From contig NZ_CP045871.1 in NCBI RefSeq assembly GCF_009650135.1, positions 496,001 through 560,000 of the forward strand: a stretch of 64,000 nucleotides of DNA, read 5' to 3'. Position 1 is the stretch's first letter; each line of letters starts with the position of its first letter. Of the stretch, positions 26,135 to 33,947 are shown one piece after another. The notes beneath the pieces were generated by a model that saw only the letters and a program-made list of their open reading frames with translations, ran no database searches and was not told the origin of the DNA. Origin of the DNA: Litorivicinus lipolyticus (lineage in GTDB: Bacteria > Pseudomonadota > Gammaproteobacteria > Pseudomonadales > Litorivicinaceae). Both the position numbers and the translations under genes were made by a program.

Positions 26135-27244
26135 ATGACCGCGATAATTACCGCCCTCACCACCCAGGTCTTCGATGTGCCGCTGGCTGAAGTATTGGTC
26201 GATGCGAAGCACGGTGATCATACCCATTTCGAGCTGGCCACCGTCACCGTAAAGCTGAGTGACGGCCGCGATGGCACCGGTTACACCTACACCGGTGGCA
26301 AGGGTGGGCGCGCGATCGCCGCGATGATCGAACATGACCTGACCGGGCTATTGCTCGGGCAACCGGCGGATGATGTCGAGGCGTTATACGACGCCATGCA
26401 GTGGCACATTCATTATGTCGGCCGCGGCGGGGTTGCGTCCTTTGCGATTTCCGCGATCGACGTCGCGCTGTGGGACCTGCGTTGCAAGGCGCTGGGACAA
26501 CCGCTGTGGCAGGTCGCCGGGGGCGCCGGTGATCGCTGCCGGGCCTACGGAGGGGGGATTGATTTGGGCTTTCCGTTACCGAAGTTGCTGCGCTCGATCC
26601 AAAGTTACCTGGACGCCGGCATGAACGGCGTCAAAATCAAAGTCGGCCAGCCAACCCTGGCGGCGGACGTCGAGCGCGTGGCGGCGGTGCGTGAATTGAT
26701 TGGACCGGCGCGCAAGCTGATGGTCGATGCCAACTATTCGATGAGCGTGGCCGAGGCGATCGACGCGGCCAACGCCTTTAAGCCCTATGATTTATTGTGG
26801 TTCGAAGAGCCCACCATTCCGGATGATTACGTGGGCTTCGCACGCATTGCCGAGCAAACCGGCATGCCACTGGCGATGGGCGAAAACCTGCACACCCTGC
26901 ATGAATTTGAATACGCCTTTGCCCAGGCCCGCCTGAGTTTCATACAGCCGGACGCCTCGAACTGCGGTGGTATTACCGGGTGGCTTCAGGTCGCAAAACT
27001 CAGCGAGCGTCACGGTTTGCCAGTCTGTAGCCACGGCATGCAAGAGCTGCACGTCAGTTTGATGGCGGCGCGGCCGAATGCCGGTTGGATGGAAGTGCAC
27101 AGTTTTCCGATCGATCAGTACACCATGCGGCCGTTGGTGATCGAGCAACACCTAGCGGTGGCCCCGAACGAGGCTGGGATCGGTGTGACCTTTGATTGGG
27201 ACAAATTACACGCGGCGCATCGCTCGATGCACGCACCCACCTGA
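26135..27244 (+). CDS. Mandelate-racemase-family acid-sugar dehydratase
   Basis: A 369-residue enolase-superfamily enzyme. Residues fall exactly three positions after mandelate racemase numbering: Lys167 and Lys169 (KIKV), metal ligands Asp198, Glu224 and Glu250, the Asp273-His300 dyad and Glu320. Having both the KxK lysine and the His/Asp dyad places it in the MR subgroup, mostly acid-sugar dehydratases. It is too short for L-fuconate dehydratase (about 440). The start is ATG 26135. The frame continues upstream inside rraA. The substrate is unknown; a hexarate or hexonate such as galactarate/talarate is a guess. Confidence 0.83.
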   Translation: MTAIITALTTQVFDVPLAEVLVDAKHGDHTHFELATVTVKLSDGRDGTGYTYTGGKGGRAIAAMIEHDLTGLLLGQPADDVEALYDAMQWHIHYVGRGGVASFAISAIDVALWDLRCKALGQPLWQVAGGAGDRCRAYGGGIDLGFPLPKLLRSIQSYLDAGMNGVKIKVGQPTLAADVERVAAVRELIGPARKLMVDANYSMSVAEAIDAANAFKPYDLLWFEEPTIPDDYVGFARIAEQTGMPLAMGENLHTLHEFEYAFAQARLSFIQPDASNCGGITGWLQVAKLSERHGLPVCSHGMQELHVSLMAARPNAGWMEVHSFPIDQYTMRPLVIEQHLAVAPNEAGIGVTFDWDKLHAAHRSMHAPT

Positions 27245-27259
27245 TAGCACGGAGCCGGT

Positions 27260-28021
27260 ATGAGCACGAATAATCAGTATGCATTGCAGGGACAGCGGGC
27301 GGTCGTCACCGGCGGTGCCCAGGGTATTGGCTACGCCGTAGCGGGGCGCTTGCTGGCTAACGGCTGTCGAGTCGCGTTGTGGGACCTGAATGACGACCGA
27401 GTCAACGCCGCGGCGGCTGAATTGCGTCAACTGGGTGACTGCCGTGGGGTGGTGTGCGATGTCAGCCGTTTTGAGTCGGTCCAGCAGGCCCAGGCCGATA
27501 CGGACGGTGAATGGGGCGGCATCGATATACTGGTCAATAGCGCCGGTATCGCAGGCCCTAACGCCAGCGTCGAGGACTATCCGGTGGCCGACTTTGAACG
27601 GGTCATGCAGATTAATTTGATGGGCACGTTTTTCACCAACAAGGTGGTGGTCGCCGGCATGCGCGCGCGCAATTACGGCCGGATCGTCAATATCGCGTCG
27701 ATCGCCGGCAAGGAAGGCAACCCCCAAGCGGGCGCCTACAGCGCCTCAAAGGCGGGCGTCATTGGCCTGACCAAATCACTGGGCAAAGAGTTAGCCGGGC
27801 ATAATGTCGCGGTCAACTGCATCACACCGGCGGCCGCGCGTACGCCCATTTTCGAGCAGATGTCGGACGAATTTATTCAATACATGCTGTCGAAAATCCC
27901 GCGCAATCGGTTTCTGGAAGTCGACGAGGTGTCGGCCATGGTGGCCTGGCTGGTCAGCCCGGAAAACTCCTTTACCACCGGTGCAGTGTTTGACCTGTCC
28001 GGTGGCCGGGCGACCTACTAA
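27260..28021 (+). CDS. SDR-family dehydrogenase in the dehydratase operon
   Basis: A 253-residue short-chain dehydrogenase with TGGAQGIGYAVAG, DLNDD (acidic residue after strand 2, so NAD is preferred), NSAGIAGP, the triad NIASIAGKEG...YSASKAG, and a C-terminal FDLSGGRATY. It follows the mandelate-racemase-family dehydratase by 15 bases with a GGAG ribosome site. Such pairs usually oxidise the dehydratase product or its precursor. It resembles 2-keto-3-deoxy-acid and hexulose dehydrogenases. The stop abuts the convergent neighbour. Confidence 0.85.
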   Translation: MSTNNQYALQGQRAVVTGGAQGIGYAVAGRLLANGCRVALWDLNDDRVNAAAAELRQLGDCRGVVCDVSRFESVQQAQADTDGEWGGIDILVNSAGIAGPNASVEDYPVADFERVMQINLMGTFFTNKVVVAGMRARNYGRIVNIASIAGKEGNPQAGAYSASKAGVIGLTKSLGKELAGHNVAVNCITPAAARTPIFEQMSDEFIQYMLSKIPRNRFLEVDEVSAMVAWLVSPENSFTTGAVFDLSGGRATY

Positions 28022-28939
28022 CTAGCGCGTCTTGCGCACCACCGCATCGATATCCAAGCCGTTTAGGCGGCCGACGTGATCGCACAGCTGGGGCACGAAA
28101 TCTTCGCCCGCACCCTGGGCCAGCGCGTGGGTGTAGTAATGCCGTGCGGCGGACGACATGACGTTCATGACGCCGGCATCACAGGCCATGTCATTGACGT
28201 AGCCGATGTCCTTGGCCATGTTGTTGATGGAAAATTTGTGGGCGTCGCGATCACGTTCACAGACGTACTGCATAAAGGTATTAAAAAACCCAGATCCCAG
28301 GCGGCTCGGGCCGATCACCTCGCGAAAGGTGTGCGGACTCAGGCCGACGCTTGACGCCAGTGACACCGCTTCGGAGTACAGGGCGGCGTAGCTGGCACCT
28401 AAAAAGTTCATCAGCAGTTTCATTTGGTGACCACTGCCCGTATCGCCAATGCGCGTGATGGTGCCGGCCCAGCAATCAATCACCGGTTTGATCGTATCGA
28501 ATAGCTCCGCGGGGCATCCGACCATGGCATCCAATTCGCCGGCCTCGGCCTCTTTGGGCGTGCGCCCCAGTGGTGCATCGACCAGGGTGCAGCCCTGAGC
28601 GCTCATGTCCGCGGCTAACTTCAAGGTCACCGCCGGGTCCGAGGTCGAGGTGTCGATGACGATCAGGCCTCGGCGCTGGGCGCTTAATAGCCCATCCGGT
28701 CCCAGTATCGCGTCGCTGACTTGGGCTGAGTTGGACAGGCACAGGTGAATGATGTCGCAGTGCTCGGCCATCTGGCGCAGGCTGCCGGCTTCCTGGGCCC
28801 CCAGTCCGAGCAAGCTGTCGATTGGTGTGCGGTTGCGGTTGCCCTTGATCCACAGGGGGTAGCCCCGGGCCAGAATATTTTTTGCCATGCCGTGGCCCAT
28901 AAAGCCGACGCCGACGAATCCGATGGTGGGGTGTGTCAT
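28022..28939 (-). CDS. Beta-hydroxyacid dehydrogenase with GRT motif (YihU-like)
   Basis: A 305-residue NAD-binding enzyme of the 3-hydroxyisobutyrate dehydrogenase family. The N-terminal GFVGVGFMGHGMA is the dinucleotide fold, and catalytic Lys174 lies in GSGHQMKLLMNF. The substrate loop reads DAPLGRTP (Arg126, Thr127) instead of the usual DAPVSGG. An Arg in this loop binds the sulfonate in sulfolactaldehyde reductase YihU. The Asn and Ser of YihU that complete that site are Met and Gly here, so the substrate may be a different anion. The start is ATG 28939. Operator site 2 lies 49 bases upstream. Confidence 0.83.
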   Translation of the reverse strand: MTHPTIGFVGVGFMGHGMAKNILARGYPLWIKGNRNRTPIDSLLGLGAQEAGSLRQMAEHCDIIHLCLSNSAQVSDAILGPDGLLSAQRRGLIVIDTSTSDPAVTLKLAADMSAQGCTLVDAPLGRTPKEAEAGELDAMVGCPAELFDTIKPVIDCWAGTITRIGDTGSGHQMKLLMNFLGASYAALYSEAVSLASSVGLSPHTFREVIGPSRLGSGFFNTFMQYVCERDRDAHKFSINNMAKDIGYVNDMACDAGVMNVMSSAARHYYTHALAQGAGEDFVPQLCDHVGRLNGLDIDAVVRKTR

Positions 28940-28973
28940 TGAGTGCGCTCCGGTGTGTGCAGTGTCAATCAGT

Positions 28974-29002
28974 TTGACATTTAGCAAACGGTATACCATT
29001 TT
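28974..29002 (+). promoter_or_regulatory. Candidate promoter of the DapA-like lyase operon
   Basis: A perfect TTGACA at 28974-28979 is followed 17 bases later by CATTTT (28997-29002, 3 of 6). The operator palindrome at 28989-28998 fills the spacer, so a bound GntR protein would block RNA polymerase. Confidence 0.42.
28989..28998. promoter_or_regulatory. GntR-type operator palindrome, site 2
   Basis: CGGTATACCA, one mismatch from the perfect TGGTATACCA, lies between the divergent beta-hydroxyacid dehydrogenase and the DapA-like lyase genes and inside a candidate promoter spacer. Confidence 0.65.
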
Positions 29003-29077
29003 AATGGCAATGCTCAAGCGCAGGTATTGGGCACACATAATAATCGGCGCTTGCGGGCCGACCATCGAGACAATGCA

Positions 29078-29995
29078 ATGAATTATCCACGCTATTCGGG
29101 GATTTGGCCGGTCGCCCCAACGCCGTTTACTGATAACGGAGCCCTTGATCTACCTGGCATGCGTCGGGTTTTGGACTTGATGATCGACCAAGGCGTCGAT
29201 GGCATCTGCATCTTGGCCAATTTCTCGGAACAGTTTTTGATTACCGACGCCGAGCGCGAACAGCTGACGCGGCTGTGCCTTAAACATGTCGCCGGGCGTG
29301 TGCCGGTGATTGTCACCATCAGCCACTATGCGACCCCGATCGTGGTCGAGCGTGCGCGCTTGGCCAAGGACCTGGGCGCGGACATCGTGATGATGATGCC
29401 GCCCTACCACGGCGCCTTGATGAAAGGCTCGGCGGCCCAGACCTTTGAGCAGTTCCAAGCGGTCGGCGAGGTCGGCATTCCGATCATGCTCCAAGACGCG
29501 CCTTTGTCGGGGGTCGATTTGCCGGTGCCGCTGCTGGTCGAGATGGCGCAAAAAATTGAGATGCTGAAACTGTTCAAAATCGAGTGCCCACAGGCCGCGG
29601 CCAAATTGCGCGCCCTGATTGAACAGGGTGGCGCCGCGATTGAGGGGCCCTTCGATGGCGAGGAAGCGATCACGCTGCTGGCGGACTTGGACGCGGGGGC
29701 CACTGGGACTATGACCTCGGCCATGATCCCCGATTTGATCGGTCCGATCGTGCGCGACTTTGCCGCCGGCCGCCGTGACGCCGCGATTGCCCAGTACGCA
29801 CGGGTATTGCCGGTGGTTAACCATGAAAACCGTCAGTGCGGTTTTCGCTCGGCCAAGGCCGCGATGATGGCCGGTGGCGTCATTCAATCCGATTTTTGCC
29901 GTCATCCAATCGCGCCGCTTCACCCAGCCACCCGAGCCATGCTGCTCGAGTTGTTGACGCCATTGGATCCCCTGGTCTTGAACTGGGGTCGCTAG
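29078..29995 (+). CDS. DapA/NAL-family lyase or dehydratase of a 2-keto-3-deoxy acid
   Basis: A 305-residue class I TIM-barrel enzyme of the dihydrodipicolinate synthase family. Schiff-base Lys167 (KLFKIE) is six positions beyond E. coli DapA Lys161. At the place of DapA Tyr133 there is Gln139 (MLQDAPLSG), and the pyruvate-binding GTTGE reads ANFSE. Loss of the Tyr is expected for members that do not run the DapA aldol chemistry, such as 2-keto-3-deoxy-arabonate dehydratases, but that is recalled and not proven for this protein. The start is ATG 29078, and a FAH-family enzyme follows at 9 bases. Confidence 0.8.
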   Translation: MNYPRYSGIWPVAPTPFTDNGALDLPGMRRVLDLMIDQGVDGICILANFSEQFLITDAEREQLTRLCLKHVAGRVPVIVTISHYATPIVVERARLAKDLGADIVMMMPPYHGALMKGSAAQTFEQFQAVGEVGIPIMLQDAPLSGVDLPVPLLVEMAQKIEMLKLFKIECPQAAAKLRALIEQGGAAIEGPFDGEEAITLLADLDAGATGTMTSAMIPDLIGPIVRDFAAGRRDAAIAQYARVLPVVNHENRQCGFRSAKAAMMAGGVIQSDFCRHPIAPLHPATRAMLLELLTPLDPLVLNWGR

Positions 29996-30004
29996 GAGCT
30001 CGTT

Positions 30005-31156
30005 ATGTTGCCGTATTCAAACCCCACGCCCGGCGCGACCTTGATCGGTCGTATCTGGCTTCCCGGTCAGGGCCCTGCGCTGGTGCGCGTGGACGGTGAT
30101 CAGGTGGTCGATATCACCTGTGCCGATTACCCAACCGCACAGGCCTTGTTCGACGCACCGGACTGCGTTTTGGTGGCCCGCGCCTTACCCGGCCGCGTGG
30201 TCACCGATTTGGCGACGCTGGCGCAGGCCTCGCTGAACGCGGGTGCGGACGATCTGCGGCTGTTGGCGCCGGCGGATTTACAAGCGATCAAAGCCTCCGG
30301 TGTGACCTTTGCCGACAGCATGGTCGAACGCGTGATTGAAGAGCAGGCGGCGGGGGACCCGGATCGCGCCGAGGCCATCCGCGAAAAAGTCACCCGCATT
30401 ATTGGCGACAGTTTGTCCGGGATCGAACCGGGTTCGGCGGACGCCGAACGGGTCAAGGCGGTCCTGAAAAGCGAGGGGCTGTGGTCTCAGTACTTGGAAG
30501 TTGGGATTGGTCCGGACGCGGAAGTGTTTACCAAATGCCAGCCCATGGCGGCGGTTGGGTTCGGCGCCGAGGTCGGGTTGCACCCGATCTCGTCGTGGAA
30601 CAACCCCGAGCCGGAAATCGTGCTGGTGATCAATGGCGGCGGCGTCATTGTCGGTGCGACCTTGGGCAATGACGTTAATTTGCGCGACGTTGAAGGCCGC
30701 TCCGCGCTGTTGTTGGGTAAAGCTAAAGACAACAACGCCAGCTGTGCGCTGGGGCCCTTTGTGCGCTTGTTTGATGGCGACTACAGCCTCGACAGGGTGC
30801 GCGCGGCTGAGCTGAGTTTGACGGTCAGCGGAGACGACGGTTTCGTGCTCGAGGGCGCCTCGTCGATGGCTAAAATCAGTCGCGATCCGGCGTCGATCGT
30901 CGCTCAAACGGTCGGGTCGCATCATCAATACCCGGACGGGTTCCTGCTGTTTTTGGGAACCCTGTTTGCACCGGTTCAGGACCGTGATGCACCCGGCCAG
31001 GGCTTCACCCATCACCTGGGTGACGACGTGCGTATTCGTGAAGCGGCGCTGGGCGAATTGCGCAACTCGGTGAACTTATCAACACGTTGCCCGCCCTGGA
31101 CATTTGGCACGGCGGCACTCATGCGAAATCTGGCCCAACGCGGGCTGCTCACATAA
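30005..31156 (+). CDS. FAH-family 2-keto-3-deoxy-pentonate dehydratase-like (XylX/KdaD type)
   Basis: A 383-residue fumarylacetoacetate-hydrolase-fold protein. The length and the blocks YLEVGIGPDAEVFTK, NPEPEIVLVINGGG, GATLGNDVNLRD and GRSALLLGKAKDNNAS match the group of 2-keto-3-deoxy-D-arabinonate/xylonate dehydratases rather than hydrolases. The Glu-x-Glu of PEPEIVL and the downstream Asp are probable metal ligands. Together with the IlvD-type dehydratase it would make part of a Weimberg-like route to 2-oxoglutarate semialdehyde, but no semialdehyde dehydrogenase is here. It lies between the DapA-like gene and the DenD-like gene. Confidence 0.8.
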   Translation: MLPYSNPTPGATLIGRIWLPGQGPALVRVDGDQVVDITCADYPTAQALFDAPDCVLVARALPGRVVTDLATLAQASLNAGADDLRLLAPADLQAIKASGVTFADSMVERVIEEQAAGDPDRAEAIREKVTRIIGDSLSGIEPGSADAERVKAVLKSEGLWSQYLEVGIGPDAEVFTKCQPMAAVGFGAEVGLHPISSWNNPEPEIVLVINGGGVIVGATLGNDVNLRDVEGRSALLLGKAKDNNASCALGPFVRLFDGDYSLDRVRAAELSLTVSGDDGFVLEGASSMAKISRDPASIVAQTVGSHHQYPDGFLLFLGTLFAPVQDRDAPGQGFTHHLGDDVRIREAALGELRNSVNLSTRCPPWTFGTAALMRNLAQRGLLT

Positions 31157-31161
31157 ATTCA

Positions 31162-32142
31162 ATGGAGAACACTGTGAAGGTATTGATTATTGGAGGCGGC
31201 GGTTTCGTCGGCCAGAAATTGGCACGTTCGTTGGTCGCTCGGGGTCAATTGGACGGGCAGGCGATTCAGTCCATCAGTTTGGTCGACGTGGTCATGCCAG
31301 CATCGATCGAGAGCGCCGCCATTGCAGTCAACAGTTCGGTCTGTGATATCACCGACCCGGCGTCGATTGCCAACGCCCTCGATGCCAGTGTCACGCACAT
31401 CTTTTTGCTGGCAGCGATTGTATCGGCGCATGCCGAAGAAGATTTTGATGCCGGTATGCAAATTAATATGCAGGGTGTGTGGAACGTGCTCGAACGCGCC
31501 CGTGCCCTTGGTAGCGTGCCGAAGGTCATCTTTACCTCGTCGATCGCGGTCTACGGCGGCGAAGTGCCCGATCCGATAACCGATCACAGTTTCCTGAACC
31601 CCCAAGGCTCCTACGGCATTCAAAAGGCGATTGGCGAGCTGTTGTTAAACGATTACAGCCGCAAGGGCTTCGTCGACGGCCGTGGCTTCCGCTTGCCGAC
31701 CATCTCCGTGCGCCCGGGCAAGCCCAACCGCGCCGCGTCAAGCTTCATGTCGTCGATACTGCGTGAGCCGCTAAACGGCGAGTCCGCGGTGTGCCCGGTT
31801 GACGATGACTTCCTGCACTACTATTTGTCGCCGCGCAAATGCGTTGAAAATCTGATTAAAGGGGCTGAATTGGCGGCCGCCGATTTGGGCCAGAACCGTT
31901 GCATGTTGATGCCCGGCAAGACCTGGAGCATCGGCCAGCTGATCGAAGCACTGACGGCGGTGGCGGGCCCGGGCCCTGCGCAGTTGATCCGACGCGAATC
32001 GCAGCCGGATATTCAGCGAATTGTTAAAGGCTGGCGCTTTGATTTTCACGCCGACAAAGCTTTGGCGCTGGGCCTAAGCGCGGACGAGTCGTTCCAAGAC
32101 AACGTCCGCTATTACCTTGAGGATGACGCGCCGGTTAGTTAA
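31162..32142 (+). CDS. denD: D-erythronate dehydrogenase-like (DenD) NAD-dependent epimerase-family protein
   Basis: A 326-residue extended SDR. GGGGFVGQKLARSL is the NAD motif, FTSSIAVYGGE gives the Ser, and YGIQKAIGELLL has the Tyr-x-x-x-Lys. The stretches RKGFVDGRGFRLPT and VRPGKPNRAASSF are characteristic of the DenD group, in which D-erythronate is oxidised in the tetronate pathway together with OtnK and OtnC. Those partners occur at about 50 kb in this window. The start is ATG 31162. Its end overlaps the convergent hydroxyacid dehydrogenase by 8 bases. A related C4/C5 acid cannot be excluded. Confidence 0.78.
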   Translation: MENTVKVLIIGGGGFVGQKLARSLVARGQLDGQAIQSISLVDVVMPASIESAAIAVNSSVCDITDPASIANALDASVTHIFLLAAIVSAHAEEDFDAGMQINMQGVWNVLERARALGSVPKVIFTSSIAVYGGEVPDPITDHSFLNPQGSYGIQKAIGELLLNDYSRKGFVDGRGFRLPTISVRPGKPNRAASSFMSSILREPLNGESAVCPVDDDFLHYYLSPRKCVENLIKGAELAAADLGQNRCMLMPGKTWSIGQLIEALTAVAGPGPAQLIRRESQPDIQRIVKGWRFDFHADKALALGLSADESFQDNVRYYLEDDAPVS

Positions 32143-33073
32143 CCGGCGTCAACAGGGCCTGGCCCGTTGTAAACGCGCTGACATTGTCGCGCTGCAACTG
32201 GGCCATGGCGGCGCGGGTTTCAACCGTGGCTGACCCCTGGTGCGGCTGAAAGCTGACATTGTCCAGCGCCAGAAAACGCGGGTCGATGTGCGGCTCGTTC
32301 AAGAACACATCCAACGCCGCGCCGCCCAGGGTGTTGGCTTCCAACGCGTCCAGCAACGCGCCCTCGTCGACCGTTGATCCGCGTGAAATATTAACCAGCA
32401 CCCCGTTCGGCCCAAGCGCGTCGATCACCGCTTTAGAAACGAAGTTTTGCGTGTCCGGGCCACCGACCAGCGCGACTATCAAGTAGTCCACTGATTGCGC
32501 CAGTGATACCGGGTCGCTGTGGAACTGCCAGCCGGGGGTGTCTTTTTGGCTGCGCGCAAAGTAGTGAATTTCGCTTTTGAAGGCGGCCAAACGATCGGCG
32601 ATATCGCGGCCAATGCGGCCCAATCCCAAGATGCCGACTTTGCGGCCTGATACTTTTCGGCCCAACGGGTAAGCGCCCTGACTGGACCAGTTGCCGTCGC
32701 GCACCCAACGACTGGCGCCTTCGTACTGGCGTTCATGCGCCAGCAACATCAGTACGGTTAAATCGGCGACGTCGTCGTTCAGCACATCCGGGGTGTTAGT
32801 CACGCGCACGTCGCGCGCCGAGGCGGCGACGGTGTCGATGGCGTCATAGCCGACGCCGAAGTTAGCAATCAGGCCCAGGGCTGGAAATGCGTCCATCTCG
32901 GCGCCGCCAAAGGCGTGGTGGCCGCGGTAGGCGATCGCCGTGATGGCGCCGCGCTCGGCCTCGCTCAGTTGGGCTGCGTCGGCCAGCGATGGGCTATAAA
33001 GGGGGTCAAAGGCGGCCTCGGTAATGGCGCGCTCGGCATCACTTTCCGGCCCGATGACTAGTACATTCGACAT
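32135..33073 (-). CDS. D-2-hydroxyacid dehydrogenase (glyoxylate/hydroxypyruvate reductase-like)
   Basis: A 312-residue D-isomer-specific dehydrogenase. GLGRIGRDIADRL is the cofactor motif, VNISRGSTVDEGALLDAL carries the substrate Arg, and FQPHQGSATVETR has the catalytic His (usually PHxGS/A) while the Glu lies in FLNEPHIDPRF. It ends the minus-strand operon that starts with the RuBisCO-like protein. If that operon yields 3-phosphoglycerate and glycolate, this enzyme could act on glyoxylate or hydroxypyruvate. This is inference. Confidence 0.87.
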   Translation of the reverse strand: MSNVLVIGPESDAERAITEAAFDPLYSPSLADAAQLSEAERGAITAIAYRGHHAFGGAEMDAFPALGLIANFGVGYDAIDTVAASARDVRVTNTPDVLNDDVADLTVLMLLAHERQYEGASRWVRDGNWSSQGAYPLGRKVSGRKVGILGLGRIGRDIADRLAAFKSEIHYFARSQKDTPGWQFHSDPVSLAQSVDYLIVALVGGPDTQNFVSKAVIDALGPNGVLVNISRGSTVDEGALLDALEANTLGGAALDVFLNEPHIDPRFLALDNVSFQPHQGSATVETRAAMAQLQRDNVSAFTTGQALLTPVN

Positions 33074-33097
33074 GGTTATAGATCCTTTTTAGCTCGG

Positions 33098-33937
33098 TTA
33101 GTCGGCACAGATGTCCCGCACGGATTTTTTAATGGCATCGAGGTTAAACACCTCATCCAACCACTGGTCTTTGAAGACCACGGATTTGGCCTGGTCGATC
33201 GCCATTAAGGCGCCGTCCGAGAAGCGTCCCTCGGGAAAGATACCAAAGGCAATCGCCAACTCAATTTTTAAGTGGCCCAGAATAAAGTCATGCGCGGCTG
33301 CGGCCGGCACGCCCATGGAAATGGCTTTGTCGGTGGCTTCGCGCAGCGCCATGGCAAAGGTCGCGCCGACGGTTTCCGACAGCGCCGGTTCCAAGATGGC
33401 AATCTGTTCGAGGCTGCAGCGGTGACTGCGCGATACCGGCGCATAGATCACCTGGGCCACTTCTTCGCACAGCGCGTAATGCGCGTCCGGTCCCTGAATC
33501 AGCGCACACACAATCGCCTGGGGCGCTGCGATGCCACCAAAGTAGTCCTGCTGGGCTGCGCGACTGTCGTGTGCCTCCAGGATGTGCGGGTGGCAGGGGT
33601 GCGTGCAAAAATAGGTGATGTCGGCGCGCTCGGGCAATTCCCCTGCATAGGGTGCGGCGGCGTCCAGCACGATGACGGCGGCACCGGGTTTTAATTGCGC
33701 AATAAAGGTGTGGGCGATTTTGCCAATCAGTTTGTCCGGCACTGCCATCAAAACGATGTCGGCCTCGGCCAAGGCCAGCGCTTGCTCGACCGCTTCAAGC
33801 CCGGTGGCGTCGCGCAGTCGCGCACGGCCCTCGACGGAAATTTCGACCGGGTCGAGCTCGAAGCGTGAGTGGTTCAGGTTAGTTGCCAGGCGCACGCCCA
33901 TTTTTCCGCCGGCACCCAGTAACGCTACTTTGGTCAT
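33098..33937 (-). CDS. apnO: D-apionate oxidoisomerase-like protein (ApnO family)
   Basis: A 279-residue NAD-binding protein with LLGAGGKMGVRLA at the N-terminus, IVLMAVPDKLIGKIA, and a helical C-terminal domain of the phosphogluconate-dehydrogenase C-terminal type containing THPCHPH and DFILGHLKIELA. This architecture, plus the adjacent DUF1537 kinase and RuBisCO-like protein, matches ApnO, which converts D-apionate to 3-oxo-isoapionate by oxidation with hydroxymethyl migration. It lies 10 bases after the kinase gene. I recognise the family from memory. An oxidoreductase acting on a related acid remains possible. Confidence 0.68.
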   Translation of the reverse strand: MTKVALLGAGGKMGVRLATNLNHSRFELDPVEISVEGRARLRDATGLEAVEQALALAEADIVLMAVPDKLIGKIAHTFIAQLKPGAAVIVLDAAAPYAGELPERADITYFCTHPCHPHILEAHDSRAAQQDYFGGIAAPQAIVCALIQGPDAHYALCEEVAQVIYAPVSRSHRCSLEQIAILEPALSETVGATFAMALREATDKAISMGVPAAAAHDFILGHLKIELAIAFGIFPEGRFSDGALMAIDQAKSVVFKDQWLDEVFNLDAIKKSVRDICAD

Positions 33938-33947
33938 CGTGTTTTCC

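Noticed and set aside
22483..31156. Complete Weimberg pathway for xylose or arabinose
   Set aside because: Only a candidate pentonate dehydratase and a FAH-family keto-deoxy-acid dehydratase are present; no sugar dehydrogenase/lactonase pair or 2-oxoglutarate-semialdehyde dehydrogenase is visible.
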